DNA from: Flavobacterium sp. N3904
GTDB taxonomy: Bacteria; Bacteroidota; Bacteroidia; Flavobacteriales; Flavobacteriaceae
Reading direction: 5' to 3'
Assembly: GCF_025947305.1 (NCBI RefSeq)
Contig: NZ_CP110009.1
Location: 930,001-994,000, forward strand
DNA length: 64,000 bases
A model generated the notes under the pieces. It had not been told where the DNA came from, ran no database searches, and worked only from the letters and a program-made list of their open reading frames with translations. Of this stretch, positions 7,729 to 16,756 are shown piece after piece (within the stretch, counting starts at the first letter, position 1; each line of letters opens with the position of its first letter). The translations under genes were made by a program, and so were the position numbers.

Positions 7729-9545
7729 CCTATTTTATCAATTAATGGAAAAACAATTTCAACTATGGTTCCTGTTTCTGGCAAGGCTTTCTCAGCAATT
7801 TGGAATGTAATATTCCTTTTGTACAATTCATTGAGTAAACCAATACGCTCTTTCGTATTGCTCATTCCCCGTGATTCATGCGCTTTTTGATTGCTCGTTT
7901 TAAGCTCCTGACTTTTGGTCAAGCCAATACCATTATCTTCGATACGAATTGCCACTTTCCCATTCACTAACTGAACTTGAAACTGCAATAAGCCTTTGAA
8001 ATCCAAATAACGTAATCCGTGCCAAATGGCATTCTCCAAATGAGGCTGAATAATCATATTGGGAACCATCGTTCTTTCCGCATCCAACTCTGGGTCAACA
8101 CTTATCTTGAAATCAAATTTATCCTGAAAACGCAAATGTTCCAACTCCAAATACTTTTTTAATTGCTCCAATTCATTATCCAAGGTAATGAAATCCTTAT
8201 TGGAATTCTCCATCGTATTTCGCATCAAATTCGAATACGAAGTCAGGTATTTATTGGCTTCCAATTCTTTGTTCTCGGATATAAATTGGTTCACACTATT
8301 GAGACTGTTGAAAATAAAATGCGGATTCATTTCACGACGCAACGACTGCAAGGCGATTTCTTTATTCTTTGTTTTAATCGAAAAAAGCGTTTTTACTATC
8401 CATATAAACAATAGTAAAAGCAATCCAATCGAGCCCAAAAGAAAATAATTAAAAGTGTTTTTCTTTGTGATTAGCTCATCTTTCAGTGATTTTTCTTTTT
8501 CCAATTGACGAATTTTATCTTCGCTAACCTGAAATGCTTTGGTATCCATCAAAGTCGTGTCTGATTGCACTAATTGATCAAAATTTTGTATAAATTGATC
8601 GTACAAAGCCAAACTTTCCTTGTTCTTTCCTTGTTTATTGTAATACTGAGTTAACGAAATCAAACTCTTTTTGGCTTCGGCAGAATTTCCTTTTTGCAAT
8701 GCCAAAACAAAGGCTTCCTCCAATGCGGTAATGGCTTTATTAGGCTCTTCTTTTTTAAAGTAAAGAGTTGCCAAAGATTGTAATTGTTTAATTTGAGTAT
8801 TGAAATCTTCTTTGGTTTTGGCTTCCTTCAAAAGTTTTTCGTTGATGTCTATCGCTTTATCAAATTGATTGTCTGAAGCGTAAACCTTGGCAATTTCATT
8901 ATTGATTTTGATGATCGCTGCCGGTTTTCCTTTTGCGTAAGTGAGCGCCTGATTGTAACTTTCTATCGCGACTTCCTTGTTTTTTTGTTTCAAAGAATTC
9001 TCGGCTTTTTGAACATAAGCCGCCGAAACTTCTTCTTCTTTATTTTCTTTTTTGAGCAACTCTATATTCGAATTTACATAACTTTCCTGAGCCACTGGAC
9101 TTGCCACTGACCTCAAACGATTGGCATCATTTTCGTTTATTTTTTCGATGCTTTTATCTGCGGATATTGAACTCGCCTTGTCGTAATTTTCAATAGCCGA
9201 ATTATATTTTTTCTGGGATTCCTGAACTTTGGCAAGACTCCTAGTTACACGGGTTTTATCATCAACCAACTTTAATTTGGTGTAACTGGTGATGGCTTTT
9301 TTAAAATATTCTTCGGCTTTGGCATTGTCACTTTTATTTAGAAATTCATTTGCCAATCGTTCATAATTCTGGGCAATTTGAGCTTCGTCATTTACCTCCA
9401 AAGATTTTTTTAAATCATTACTCACTTTACTCATCTTAGAAGCCGGCATCGATTTCTTTTTTGATATAGAATCCTGAGCCATAACAGCAAATGGCATTAC
9501 CAGAACTAATATTAAAAAAGTAAAACATTTACCTTTTGAACGCAT
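7725..9545 (-). CDS. LytS-type sensor histidine kinase with TPR sensor region
   Basis: 606 residues. A signal peptide (1-23) leads into a periplasmic TPR solenoid (about 40-345), one transmembrane helix (about 364-386), a His_kinase domain with His409 in MNPHFIFNSLN, and a HATPase with Asn504 (ENAIWHG) and DNGIGL (537-542). This is the PF06580 type of kinase that pairs with LytTR regulators; the cognate gene overlaps its stop by four bases. The signal sensed by the TPRs is unknown. Confidence 0.94.
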   Translation of the reverse strand: MRSKGKCFTFLILVLVMPFAVMAQDSISKKKSMPASKMSKVSNDLKKSLEVNDEAQIAQNYERLANEFLNKSDNAKAEEYFKKAITSYTKLKLVDDKTRVTRSLAKVQESQKKYNSAIENYDKASSISADKSIEKINENDANRLRSVASPVAQESYVNSNIELLKKENKEEEVSAAYVQKAENSLKQKNKEVAIESYNQALTYAKGKPAAIIKINNEIAKVYASDNQFDKAIDINEKLLKEAKTKEDFNTQIKQLQSLATLYFKKEEPNKAITALEEAFVLALQKGNSAEAKKSLISLTQYYNKQGKNKESLALYDQFIQNFDQLVQSDTTLMDTKAFQVSEDKIRQLEKEKSLKDELITKKNTFNYFLLGSIGLLLLLFIWIVKTLFSIKTKNKEIALQSLRREMNPHFIFNSLNSVNQFISENKELEANKYLTSYSNLMRNTMENSNKDFITLDNELEQLKKYLELEHLRFQDKFDFKISVDPELDAERTMVPNMIIQPHLENAIWHGLRYLDFKGLLQFQVQLVNGKVAIRIEDNGIGLTKSQELKTSNQKAHESRGMSNTKERIGLLNELYKRNITFQIAEKALPETGTIVEIVFPLIDKIG

Positions 9546-9727
9546 TTTTTATTTTTTTAAATTTAGATACTCGGAATTTATATCACTAAGCAATCAGAAA
9601 ATCAACCTCTTAGCAACTTTCAGATTAATTATGTAAAGTAAAGTATTTTAAATTCCTTTTACAACTCGTTTCACCAAGTCAAAAGGCCGTTTCACCATTT
9701 GTTCAAAAAACGAGTGTTTTTAGTTTT

Positions 9728-9735
9728 TAAGTTTG
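9728..9735 (+). promoter_or_regulatory. Promoter -7 box of the VWA lipoprotein gene
   Basis: TAAGTTTG matches TAnnTTTG, 32 bases before the ATG at 9767. A TTG at 9699-9701 could be the -33 element, with a 26-base spacer that is slightly long. Confidence 0.55.
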
Positions 9736-9766
9736 GTCTGTAATCAACCTTTAAAAACTAGAAATC

Positions 9767-10927
9767 ATGAAATCGACGCTATTTATCTCCGCACTATTGG
9801 CAACCACACTTTCTTTTGCAAGTTGCAATTCTTCCAATGCAAAACCGATAAAAAACAATGGAACAGAAAAACCAAAAACTTCAGAAAATACCAAAATTCA
9901 AGTGGCTCTTTTACTAGACACTTCCAACAGCATGGACGGATTAATCGATCAAGCCAAATCGAGACTTTGGAATATTGTCAACACCTTGACTACTCTAAAA
10001 TATTCAGGCAAAACTCCGGATATCGAAATTGCGTTGTATGAATATGGCAACGACGGTTTGGCACAACAATCCAATTACATTCGACAAGTTACGCCACTCA
10101 CCACCGACTTGGACTTGATTTCTGAAAAATTATTTGCTCTAAAAACCAATGGGGGCAACGAATATTGCGGAGCCGTAATTCAAGATGCCACTCAAAAATT
10201 ACAATGGGGCAAAGCAAACAGTAATATGAAACTCATCTACATTGCTGGAAACGAAGCTTTCAACCAAGGCGGAATAAACTACAAAGAAGCCATAAGCGAC
10301 GCTATGAAAAACGATATTTATGTGAACACTATTTTCTGCGGAAGCAGTACGGAAGGTATTAACACCTTTTGGAAAGACGGAGCCGATTATGGAAAAGGAA
10401 AATACTTCAACATTGATTCCAACTTATCAGTTCAATCCGTATCAACGCCTTATGACGATCAAATATCCAAATGCAACGTAAAAATTAATAACACCTACAT
10501 TGGTTATGGAGCAAAAGGTTCTTCCAAAAAAATGAATCAGGAAGCACAAGACAAAAATGCACAAGGAGTTTCCTCTGCAAATTATGCCGAGCGTGCCGTA
10601 AGCAAATCCAAAGCAGTATACAAAAATGAAAGCTGGGACTTAGTTGACAAGGTAAAAGAAGACCCAAAAGCCATTGCAAAAATTAAAAAAACAGAATTAC
10701 CAGTTGAACTTCAAAACAAATCGGAAGCCGAAGTGGAAGTGATTGTTACCCAAAAAGCTAAAGAAAGAGAGATAATCCAAAAAGAAATTGGGGAATTGGC
10801 CAAAAAACGCCAACAATATATTGATACCGAAGCCAAAAAAACAAAATCACAAGACGATTTGGGAAATGCAATCAATACTTCAATTGTAGCTTTAGCGAAA
10901 GCAAAAGGCTATACGGTGGAGCAATAA
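9767..10927 (+). CDS. VWA-domain lipoprotein
   Basis: A 386-residue lipoprotein: signal peptide ending in the lipobox FASC (Cys20), then a von Willebrand A domain from about residue 45 with the metal-ion MIDAS motif DTSNSM and a second conserved segment TNGGNEYCG. After the domain (about residue 235 on) the sequence is Lys/Glu/Ala-rich and probably helical (KAKEREIIQKEIGELAKKRQ). It stands alone between its own promoter and an AT-rich hairpin. VWA domains bind protein partners; the partner is not evident here. Confidence 0.88.
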   Translation: MKSTLFISALLATTLSFASCNSSNAKPIKNNGTEKPKTSENTKIQVALLLDTSNSMDGLIDQAKSRLWNIVNTLTTLKYSGKTPDIEIALYEYGNDGLAQQSNYIRQVTPLTTDLDLISEKLFALKTNGGNEYCGAVIQDATQKLQWGKANSNMKLIYIAGNEAFNQGGINYKEAISDAMKNDIYVNTIFCGSSTEGINTFWKDGADYGKGKYFNIDSNLSVQSVSTPYDDQISKCNVKINNTYIGYGAKGSSKKMNQEAQDKNAQGVSSANYAERAVSKSKAVYKNESWDLVDKVKEDPKAIAKIKKTELPVELQNKSEAEVEVIVTQKAKEREIIQKEIGELAKKRQQYIDTEAKKTKSQDDLGNAINTSIVALAKAKGYTVEQ

Positions 10928-10939
10928 AAAAATTTCAAC

Positions 10940-10992
10940 ATATAAGTCATATAAAAGCAGTAAAGTCTTTAACTTATTTATATGACTTATAT
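10940..10992 (+). terminator. AT-rich hairpin after the VWA gene
   Basis: Perfect 16-bp arms 10940-10955 and 10977-10992 (ATATAAGTCATATAAA and its complement), 21-base loop. The stem is very AT-rich and followed by only ATTTAAAA, so it may be a weak terminator or a relic of an intergenic repeat. Confidence 0.4.
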
Positions 10993-11048
10993 ATTTAAAA
11001 AACACGTTATTTGTAATAGATATCTTCTAAAAATTAAAACACCTACTT

Positions 11049-12698
11049 ATGCTTAAAAAAACAGTATTATCTGCCTTTTTATTGGTTACCGCTATTGCTT
11101 TGGCACAAAAACCAATTTTCACCACCGCCAAAGTAAAAGCAGCAACAGTGTATTTTAATGCTGCCGAAATTTCGCAAACCACCAACGTAAATCTACCGCT
11201 GGGAACGAGTGAAATTGTTATCAAAAACGTAGCTGTTGACTTAAATGAAAATTCGGTTCAAATAGGTGCACCAGCATCTGTAACAGTACTTTCTGTTCAA
11301 TTCACCAATGATTATGTTTCGGAATATGAAATAGATTTAAAATCGCCCGCCTTAAAAAAAGTAAAAGACAGTATTATTTTGGTACAAAAAGAGATTTTAA
11401 AAATAGGTAATACCAAAAATGCGGAAACCAAAACACTGGCTCTTTTAGACAAAAACCAACAAGTTTCAGGAGTAAATTCGGGTTTGAATGTGATGGAATT
11501 AATGAAAATGGTCGAGTATTACAAAGCCAAACAGACCGAAATCGCCAATACCATAAATGCGTTAACCGAAAAAGAACAAAAACTGAATGAGATCCTTCAA
11601 AAACTGAACAACAAACTCGAAGTAGATACGAGCAAAGAAGAGAAAACCTCATCTGGAAAATTGATTGTTCAAGTGATGAATAATTTGGCTGGAGCCGTTC
11701 CGCTAGATATTACTTATTTGTCGAATAATGCTTCTTGGACTCCTTTTTATGATTTACGTACCGAAAGTGTAACAGCTCCAATCAATATGATGTACAAAGC
11801 ACAGGTTATTCAAAACACAGGAATCGATTGGAAAAAAGTAAAACTAACTTTGTCCAGCGGAGTTCCCAATCAAAACAATCAAGCGCCTTTGTTGAATTCT
11901 TGGTTCTTGAATTACAGGCCGAATCTGAGTGAAGTTGTTGTTACTGGGTATGGCATAAAGCGTGACAAAAAATCATTGGGTTATGCATCAAATGTTCAAA
12001 ATGATATGGACGCCAAAGGTCAAATGGAGGCACAACCGATTATGCAATCAGAATCAACAATTTCAAACTACACCACAGTATCTGAAAACCAACTGAACGT
12101 CTCTTTTGACATCGATATCCCTTACGATATTTTGTCTAATGGAAAAGTGCACAGCGTTTCGCTAAAAGAAATCAAGCTTCCCGCATCGTATAAATTTTAT
12201 GCCGTGCCAAAAGCAGAAAAAGATGCGTTTTTACTGGCTGAAATTATAGATTACAGCAAATACAACCTACTAAGAGGTGAAGCCAATATCATTTTTGAAG
12301 GCATGTATGTGGGGAAAACTTTTATAGAGCCGAGCCAAACAAGTGACACTTTGAGTTTGAGTATGGGTCGTGATAAAAAAGTGACCATCAAACGAGAGAA
12401 AGTTGTGGATCAATCGGGAACCAAGTTTTTATCTTCCAAGAAAGAGCAAACTTTCACCTTTGATATCACTATTAGAAACAACAAGAAAGAAGCGATTGAA
12501 ATGTTATTGAAAGACCAATATCCGCTGAGTTCTAATAAAGATATTGAAGTTGAATTACTGCAAAGTGATAATGCCAAAGTAAATCTGGAAACTGGAATTC
12601 TCTCTTGGCAATTGCAAATGAAACCGAATGAAACTAAGAAAATTAGGATTAGTTACAAAGTTCGCTATCCTAAAGATCAGGTTATAGAAAATTTGTAA
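11049..12698 (+). CDS. DUF4139 / MuiA-family secreted protein with a SusC-like insert
   Basis: 549 residues with a signal peptide (1-19). Residues about 30-125 match the N-terminal DUF4140 pattern (AKVKAATVYFNAAEISQ), about 155-195 form a coiled coil, and the rest is the DUF4139 beta-rich domain (YLSNNASWTPFYDLR, LTLSSGVPNQNNQAPLL, RISYKVRYP). Inserted at 293-302 is LSEVVVTGYG followed by a basic stretch, exactly the form of the plug start in SusC/RagA TonB-dependent receptors. The family is called mucoidy inhibitor A in some genomes; its biochemical role is unknown. Probably periplasmic or outer-membrane associated. Confidence 0.85.
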   Translation: MLKKTVLSAFLLVTAIALAQKPIFTTAKVKAATVYFNAAEISQTTNVNLPLGTSEIVIKNVAVDLNENSVQIGAPASVTVLSVQFTNDYVSEYEIDLKSPALKKVKDSIILVQKEILKIGNTKNAETKTLALLDKNQQVSGVNSGLNVMELMKMVEYYKAKQTEIANTINALTEKEQKLNEILQKLNNKLEVDTSKEEKTSSGKLIVQVMNNLAGAVPLDITYLSNNASWTPFYDLRTESVTAPINMMYKAQVIQNTGIDWKKVKLTLSSGVPNQNNQAPLLNSWFLNYRPNLSEVVVTGYGIKRDKKSLGYASNVQNDMDAKGQMEAQPIMQSESTISNYTTVSENQLNVSFDIDIPYDILSNGKVHSVSLKEIKLPASYKFYAVPKAEKDAFLLAEIIDYSKYNLLRGEANIIFEGMYVGKTFIEPSQTSDTLSLSMGRDKKVTIKREKVVDQSGTKFLSSKKEQTFTFDITIRNNKKEAIEMLLKDQYPLSSNKDIEVELLQSDNAKVNLETGILSWQLQMKPNETKKIRISYKVRYPKDQVIENL

Positions 12699-12922
12699 AC
12701 GAAGGGGTATTTGTTTTAAAGAATCCCCGCAAATCACAAAGTTTGCTGGCATTTATTAATTTTGAAAGCTCTGCTTTATGGTTTAAACCGCGCTACTTGC
12801 TTCATGATGCTTTTATTTCTGGCTCAGTGTTTTTAGAATAAAAAACAATCTAACTCCTATCAACATCACGTAACTATATAAAAATCAGTTTTTTAAATGT
12901 AATTTAAATTGTTTTTATTTTA

Positions 12923-12930
12923 TAAATTTG
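12923..12930 (+). promoter_or_regulatory. Promoter -7 box of the sugar dehydrogenase gene
   Basis: TAAATTTG matches TAnnTTTG, 26 bases before the ATG at 12956. Confidence 0.55.
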
Positions 12931-12955
12931 ACTATAACTTTAAAAACAATTGATT

Positions 12956-14323
12956 ATGAAAATAGCTTTATTATTTCTCACATTGTTTTGTTTAAATTTT
13001 TCTTACTCACAAACGATCGGACTTCAAACTTTTGCGACAGGTTTTACAAGACCACTGGAAATCACAAATGCGGGTGACAGTAGGTTATTCGTCGTAGAGC
13101 AAGGGGGTATTATAAAAATCCTAAATTCCGACGGAACGACCAATCCAAATCCTTTCCTCAACATTTCAAGTTTAATAACTAACAGTGGTGAGAGAGGTTT
13201 ACTTGGATTGGCTTTTCATCCCAATTATGCTACGAATGGTTTTTTCTTTATTAACTACATCAACTTGGCGGGAAATACTGTGATTGCCAAATACTCTGTT
13301 AGCTCGGGAAATCCAAACATTGCAAATGCAGCAAGTGGAATTATTCTTTTAACCATTGCACAACCTTATACAAATCATAATGGAGGAACTCTAAAGTTTG
13401 GACCAGATGGTTATTTGTATATTGGCATGGGAGACGGTGGAGACGGTGGAGACCCTGGAAACCGAGCTCAAAATATAAATGAGTTGCTAGGAAAAATGCT
13501 TCGCATTGATGTAAATTCAGGGAATCCATACTCTATTCCTTCTGGAAATCCATACGTAGGAATTACCGGTGCCGATGAAATTTGGGCGATTGGACTTCGA
13601 AATCCATGGAAATTTTCCTTTGACAAAACCCTTGGAAATTTATGGATTGCAGATGTCGGTCAAGGTCAAATAGAAGAAATTAATAGTGCCCCTTCATCAC
13701 AATCTGGATTGAACTATGGCTGGCGTTGTTATGAAGGAGATAACGACTACAATACTGCAAGTTGTGCTCCAAAATCAACTATGAAATTTCCACTAAAGAC
13801 CATAAATCACAATACTGGAGCATGTTCAATAACCGGAGGCTATGTGTATAATGGAACTACATATCCTAAATTTAAAGGGCTGTATTTCTTTACCGATTAT
13901 TGTGATCCAAAGATAGGCATGCTTACAGATAATGGAACTCTTACTTATTCTAGTATGTACGGGGGAAATAATTTTTCGACTTTTGGGGAAGATAATGCTG
14001 GGGAATTATACGTCGCAGCTATAAATAATGGTGCTATTTATAAAATTACCGACACTTCTTTGGGACTAAACTCAAATGAGAAGATTGCTTTTTCAGTTTA
14101 TCCGAATCCAGCAAAATCCGAAATCATTATTCAAAACTCCAATGAAAATTATCCCGCAGAAGTTATGATTTATGATTTGGACGGCAAATTATTACTGAAA
14201 CAAAAGGCTGAAGATAAAAATTTAAACACTGTCAAAATGGATAATTTGTCTCAAGGTCTTTATATTGTAAGCATCAAAAACAAAGAAGGCAATGTTTCAA
14301 ACTACAAATTAGTTGTGAAATAA
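12956..14323 (+). CDS. Secreted PQQ-type sugar dehydrogenase with T9SS sorting domain
   Basis: A 455-residue product from the ATG at 12956 (a TTG two codons upstream is also open, but MKIALLFL gives a clean signal peptide ending YSQ). Residues about 20-350 form a glucose/sorbosone dehydrogenase beta-propeller: GERGLLGLAFHPNY, NHNGGTLKFGPDGYLYIGMGDGG and LRNPWKFSFD are its hallmarks. The end, from FSVYPNPAKSEIII to YKLVVK, is a type A T9SS C-terminal domain, so the enzyme should be exported and anchored or released outside the cell. Substrate unknown. Confidence 0.92.
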   Translation: MKIALLFLTLFCLNFSYSQTIGLQTFATGFTRPLEITNAGDSRLFVVEQGGIIKILNSDGTTNPNPFLNISSLITNSGERGLLGLAFHPNYATNGFFFINYINLAGNTVIAKYSVSSGNPNIANAASGIILLTIAQPYTNHNGGTLKFGPDGYLYIGMGDGGDGGDPGNRAQNINELLGKMLRIDVNSGNPYSIPSGNPYVGITGADEIWAIGLRNPWKFSFDKTLGNLWIADVGQGQIEEINSAPSSQSGLNYGWRCYEGDNDYNTASCAPKSTMKFPLKTINHNTGACSITGGYVYNGTTYPKFKGLYFFTDYCDPKIGMLTDNGTLTYSSMYGGNNFSTFGEDNAGELYVAAINNGAIYKITDTSLGLNSNEKIAFSVYPNPAKSEIIIQNSNENYPAEVMIYDLDGKLLLKQKAEDKNLNTVKMDNLSQGLYIVSIKNKEGNVSNYKLVVK

Positions 14324-14345
14324 TAAATCCAAAAATTTGTCATAA

Positions 14346-14381
14346 AAAAACCTGCCAACGTTTGAAGACTGGCAGGTTTTT
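14346..14381. terminator. Bidirectional terminator
   Basis: Arms AAAAACCTGCCA (14346-14357) and its perfect complement (14370-14381) flank a 12-base loop; A- and T-runs on both sides allow use by the convergent sugar dehydrogenase and aldo/keto reductase genes. Confidence 0.85.
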
Positions 14382-14401
14382 CTATTTTGTTTATTTCGAT
14401 A

Positions 14402-15439
14402 TTATGGTGCTGGATCGGGAATAACAGCCTGCACAGCATCTATTTCTTTTAGGATATCGTTCGATAATACAACATCAATTGTGGCAATATTTTCTTTAAG
14501 TTGTTCCATTGTTGTTGCACCAATAATTGTACTGGTCAAAAAGGGTTGCTGTTCTACAAATGCCAAAGCAAGTTGCGTCAAAGTCAATCCGTTTTTATGT
14601 GCTAATTCTTGATATAATTGAGTAGCCTCGGTGCATTTGGCACTACTGTATCTTGAATATTGAGGAAACAAACTCAATCGTGCGTTGGGATGACTTTCGC
14701 CTGTCAAAAACTTACCTGACAGAACACCAAAAGCCAAAGGTGAGTACGCCAATAATCCCACATTTTCGCGAAGACAAACTTCGGCTGACGCATTTTCGAA
14801 AAGGCGATTCAGTAACGAATACGGATTTTGAATGGTTTTAATTCTTGGCAAATTATGGTATTTACTTTCTTCGAGAAAACGCATCATTCCCCAAGGATTT
14901 TCATTGGAAACTCCAATGTGCTTGATTTTACCCGCTTTGACAAAACCATCCAAGGCTTCCAAAACAGCATGGATATTGTCTTCCCAAGCATCGTCTTGAA
15001 CTTTGAAACCTCTTTGTCCAAAAAAATTGGTTTTTCGTTCTGGCCAATGCAATTGATAAAGGTCCAAATAATCGGTTTGAAGGCGTTGCAAACTATTGTC
15101 CAAAGCATACTGAATACTAGCTGGTGAAAAATCTAATTTTTCGCGCATATAACCGAAAATAGGACTTGGACCAGCAATTTTGGAAGCCAAAACCACTTCG
15201 TCTCTTTTCCCAGTTTTCTTGAACCATGAGCCAATAATTTTTTCGGTGCTTCCGTAGGTTTCTTTTTTTCCTGGAATAGAATACATCTCGGCAGTGTCAA
15301 AAAAGTTAACGCCTTTTTCCAGTGCATAATCCATCTGGGCGTGTCCTTCAGATTCTGAGTTTTGTTGACCAAAAGTCATGGTGCCAAGACATATTTTGCT
15401 GACTTTTATATCGGTATTGGGTAATGTAGTGTATTTCAT
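14402..15439 (-). CDS. NADP(H)-dependent aldo/keto reductase (Tas-like)
   Basis: A 345-residue TIM-barrel oxidoreductase. The catalytic tetrad is visible: Asp and Tyr in FFDTAEMYS, Lys in VVLASKIAG and His in LYQLHWPE. The LGTMTFGQQNSESEGHAQMD start and the length match the Tas-type aldo-keto reductases. Cytoplasmic; substrate cannot be told from sequence. Its leader contains a perfect 18-base palindrome, see that entry. Confidence 0.93.
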   Translation of the reverse strand: MKYTTLPNTDIKVSKICLGTMTFGQQNSESEGHAQMDYALEKGVNFFDTAEMYSIPGKKETYGSTEKIIGSWFKKTGKRDEVVLASKIAGPSPIFGYMREKLDFSPASIQYALDNSLQRLQTDYLDLYQLHWPERKTNFFGQRGFKVQDDAWEDNIHAVLEALDGFVKAGKIKHIGVSNENPWGMMRFLEESKYHNLPRIKTIQNPYSLLNRLFENASAEVCLRENVGLLAYSPLAFGVLSGKFLTGESHPNARLSLFPQYSRYSSAKCTEATQLYQELAHKNGLTLTQLALAFVEQQPFLTSTIIGATTMEQLKENIATIDVVLSNDILKEIDAVQAVIPDPAP

Positions 15440-15470
15440 TTTTTTAAGTGGCTAAGTGGCTAAGAAACTA

Positions 15471-15488
15471 TCCCGATAGCTATCGGGA
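15471..15488. repeat. Perfect palindrome in the leader of the aldo/keto reductase gene
   Basis: TCCCGATAGCTATCGGGA is identical to its own reverse complement. It lies between the -7 box (15506-15513) and the start codon (15439) of the minus-strand gene, so it would be transcribed as a hairpin in the 5' leader. The core CCCGATAG recurs at 16643-16650. Confidence 0.6.
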
Positions 15489-15505
15489 CTAAGTTTTTTT
15501 GAAAG

Positions 15506-15513
15506 CAAAGATA
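15506..15513 (-). promoter_or_regulatory. Promoter -7 box of the aldo/keto reductase gene
   Basis: Minus strand TATCTTTG, exact TAnnTTTG, 66 bases upstream of the ATG. Confidence 0.5.
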
Positions 15514-15633
15514 AAAATTAGTTCTTCTTTTTTGGTTTGACATTTCCTAATATTAACATAAAAGGTTCGACGTTTTCACGCGAACCTTTTCTAAACCTAT
15601 AGTCTTAGTATCTCAGCAACTTAAATTCATTTG

Positions 15634-16572
15634 CTAAAAGTCATTCAACATTTTTGAAATTTCGTCCAATCTTGGAGTCAAAATAATTTCGATTCTACGA
15701 TTTTTGGCTTTTCCATCGGCAGTAGCATTGCTTGCCAATGGTGAATATTCGCTTCTTCCAGCAGCAGTAAGATTTTGTTTGTTTACTTTTTTGTTTTCTC
15801 CCAAAATAGTAACAATCGCCGTAGCTCTTTTGGTCGAAAGATCCCAGTTATCCGCTATTGGTCCAGAACCTTCGTACGGATCATTATCAGTGTGACCTTC
15901 TATCAATACTGAGATGTCAGGATTATCGCCCAACACTTTCCCAACTTCAACAACTGCTTTTTTACCTTCAGAACCTACAGCCCAGCTACCCGAGTTGAAA
16001 AGCAATTTGTTCTCCATAGAAACATAAACTTTTCCGTTTTTTTGTTCTACTGTCAAGCCTTTGCCTTCAAAACCATTTAGTGCTTTTGAAAGCGTTTCTT
16101 TTAATTTTTTCATACTTGCTTCTTTGGCAGCGATAAGATCTTCAAGTTCTTTCAAACGCTGACTGCTTGCCGTTAATTTTTCCTGTTCCAGTGCCAATGC
16201 TTTGGCTTTTGCATCTAGTTGCGCCAATAACTCACGATTCTTTTTCATATTGGCTTCCAGCGATTCATTACTGTTTTTTTCTAAAGCAGCGTAGGAATCT
16301 TGTAGCACTTTCATTTTGTTTTGGGCAGCAGCATAATCGGCCTGTACTTTGGCCAAGTTGGCATTAACATCATCCAAATTGGCTTGCAAAGCGGCTTTCT
16401 CTGTTTCCAATTGTTTTTTGGAAGCCAAAAGTGCTGCATTTTCATCAGAAATGGATCTGTTTTCCTTTTTTAAATCGGCAAATTTGGTTTCAAGATCATT
16501 GTATATTTTCTTGGAAACACAGGAAGTGGACAGTGCGAGAATTAAAAGTCCGATTGAAATTTTTTTAATCAT
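15634..16572 (-). CDS. OmpA-family lipoprotein with coiled-coil stalk
   Basis: 312 residues: lipoprotein signal peptide ending in STSC (Cys18), a long Lys/Glu/Ala/Leu coiled coil (about 25-170) and a C-terminal OmpA/Pal peptidoglycan-binding domain (about 185-300) with VLIEGHTDNDPY, the NWDLSTKRA segment and KNRRIEIILTP. Such proteins tether the outer membrane to peptidoglycan. It is preceded on its strand by the exonuclease III gene, with a structured repeat between. Confidence 0.93.
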   Translation of the reverse strand: MIKKISIGLLILALSTSCVSKKIYNDLETKFADLKKENRSISDENAALLASKKQLETEKAALQANLDDVNANLAKVQADYAAAQNKMKVLQDSYAALEKNSNESLEANMKKNRELLAQLDAKAKALALEQEKLTASSQRLKELEDLIAAKEASMKKLKETLSKALNGFEGKGLTVEQKNGKVYVSMENKLLFNSGSWAVGSEGKKAVVEVGKVLGDNPDISVLIEGHTDNDPYEGSGPIADNWDLSTKRATAIVTILGENKKVNKQNLTAAGRSEYSPLASNATADGKAKNRRIEIILTPRLDEISKMLNDF

Positions 16573-16638
16573 TTGGGTTAAATTTTAATATTTATATGTA
16601 GTATTTGAGGTCAAAAGTTTTTGTAAAAAGTATTATCC

Positions 16639-16720
16639 TAGCCCCGATAGAAGTGGAAATCCTTTTTTTGGGCTATTTTTTTAGCCAAAAAAAGATTGAA
16701 ACGGATAGCGGGATTAGCTC
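16639..16720. repeat. Structured intergenic repeat element (CCCGATAG type)
   Basis: The stretch begins TAGCCCCGATAG and ends GGATAGCGGGATTAGCTC. In the middle, CTTTTTTTGGGCTA (16662-16675) can pair with TAGCCAAAAAAAG (16682-16694) with one bulged G. The layout resembles a repeat I associate with Flavobacterium intergenic regions; copy number cannot be checked here. It lies between the exonuclease III stop and the OmpA-family start on the minus strand. Confidence 0.6.
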
Positions 16721-16756
16721 CTTAAAGCTTTCATTCTTTTACATTTATAATTGTTT

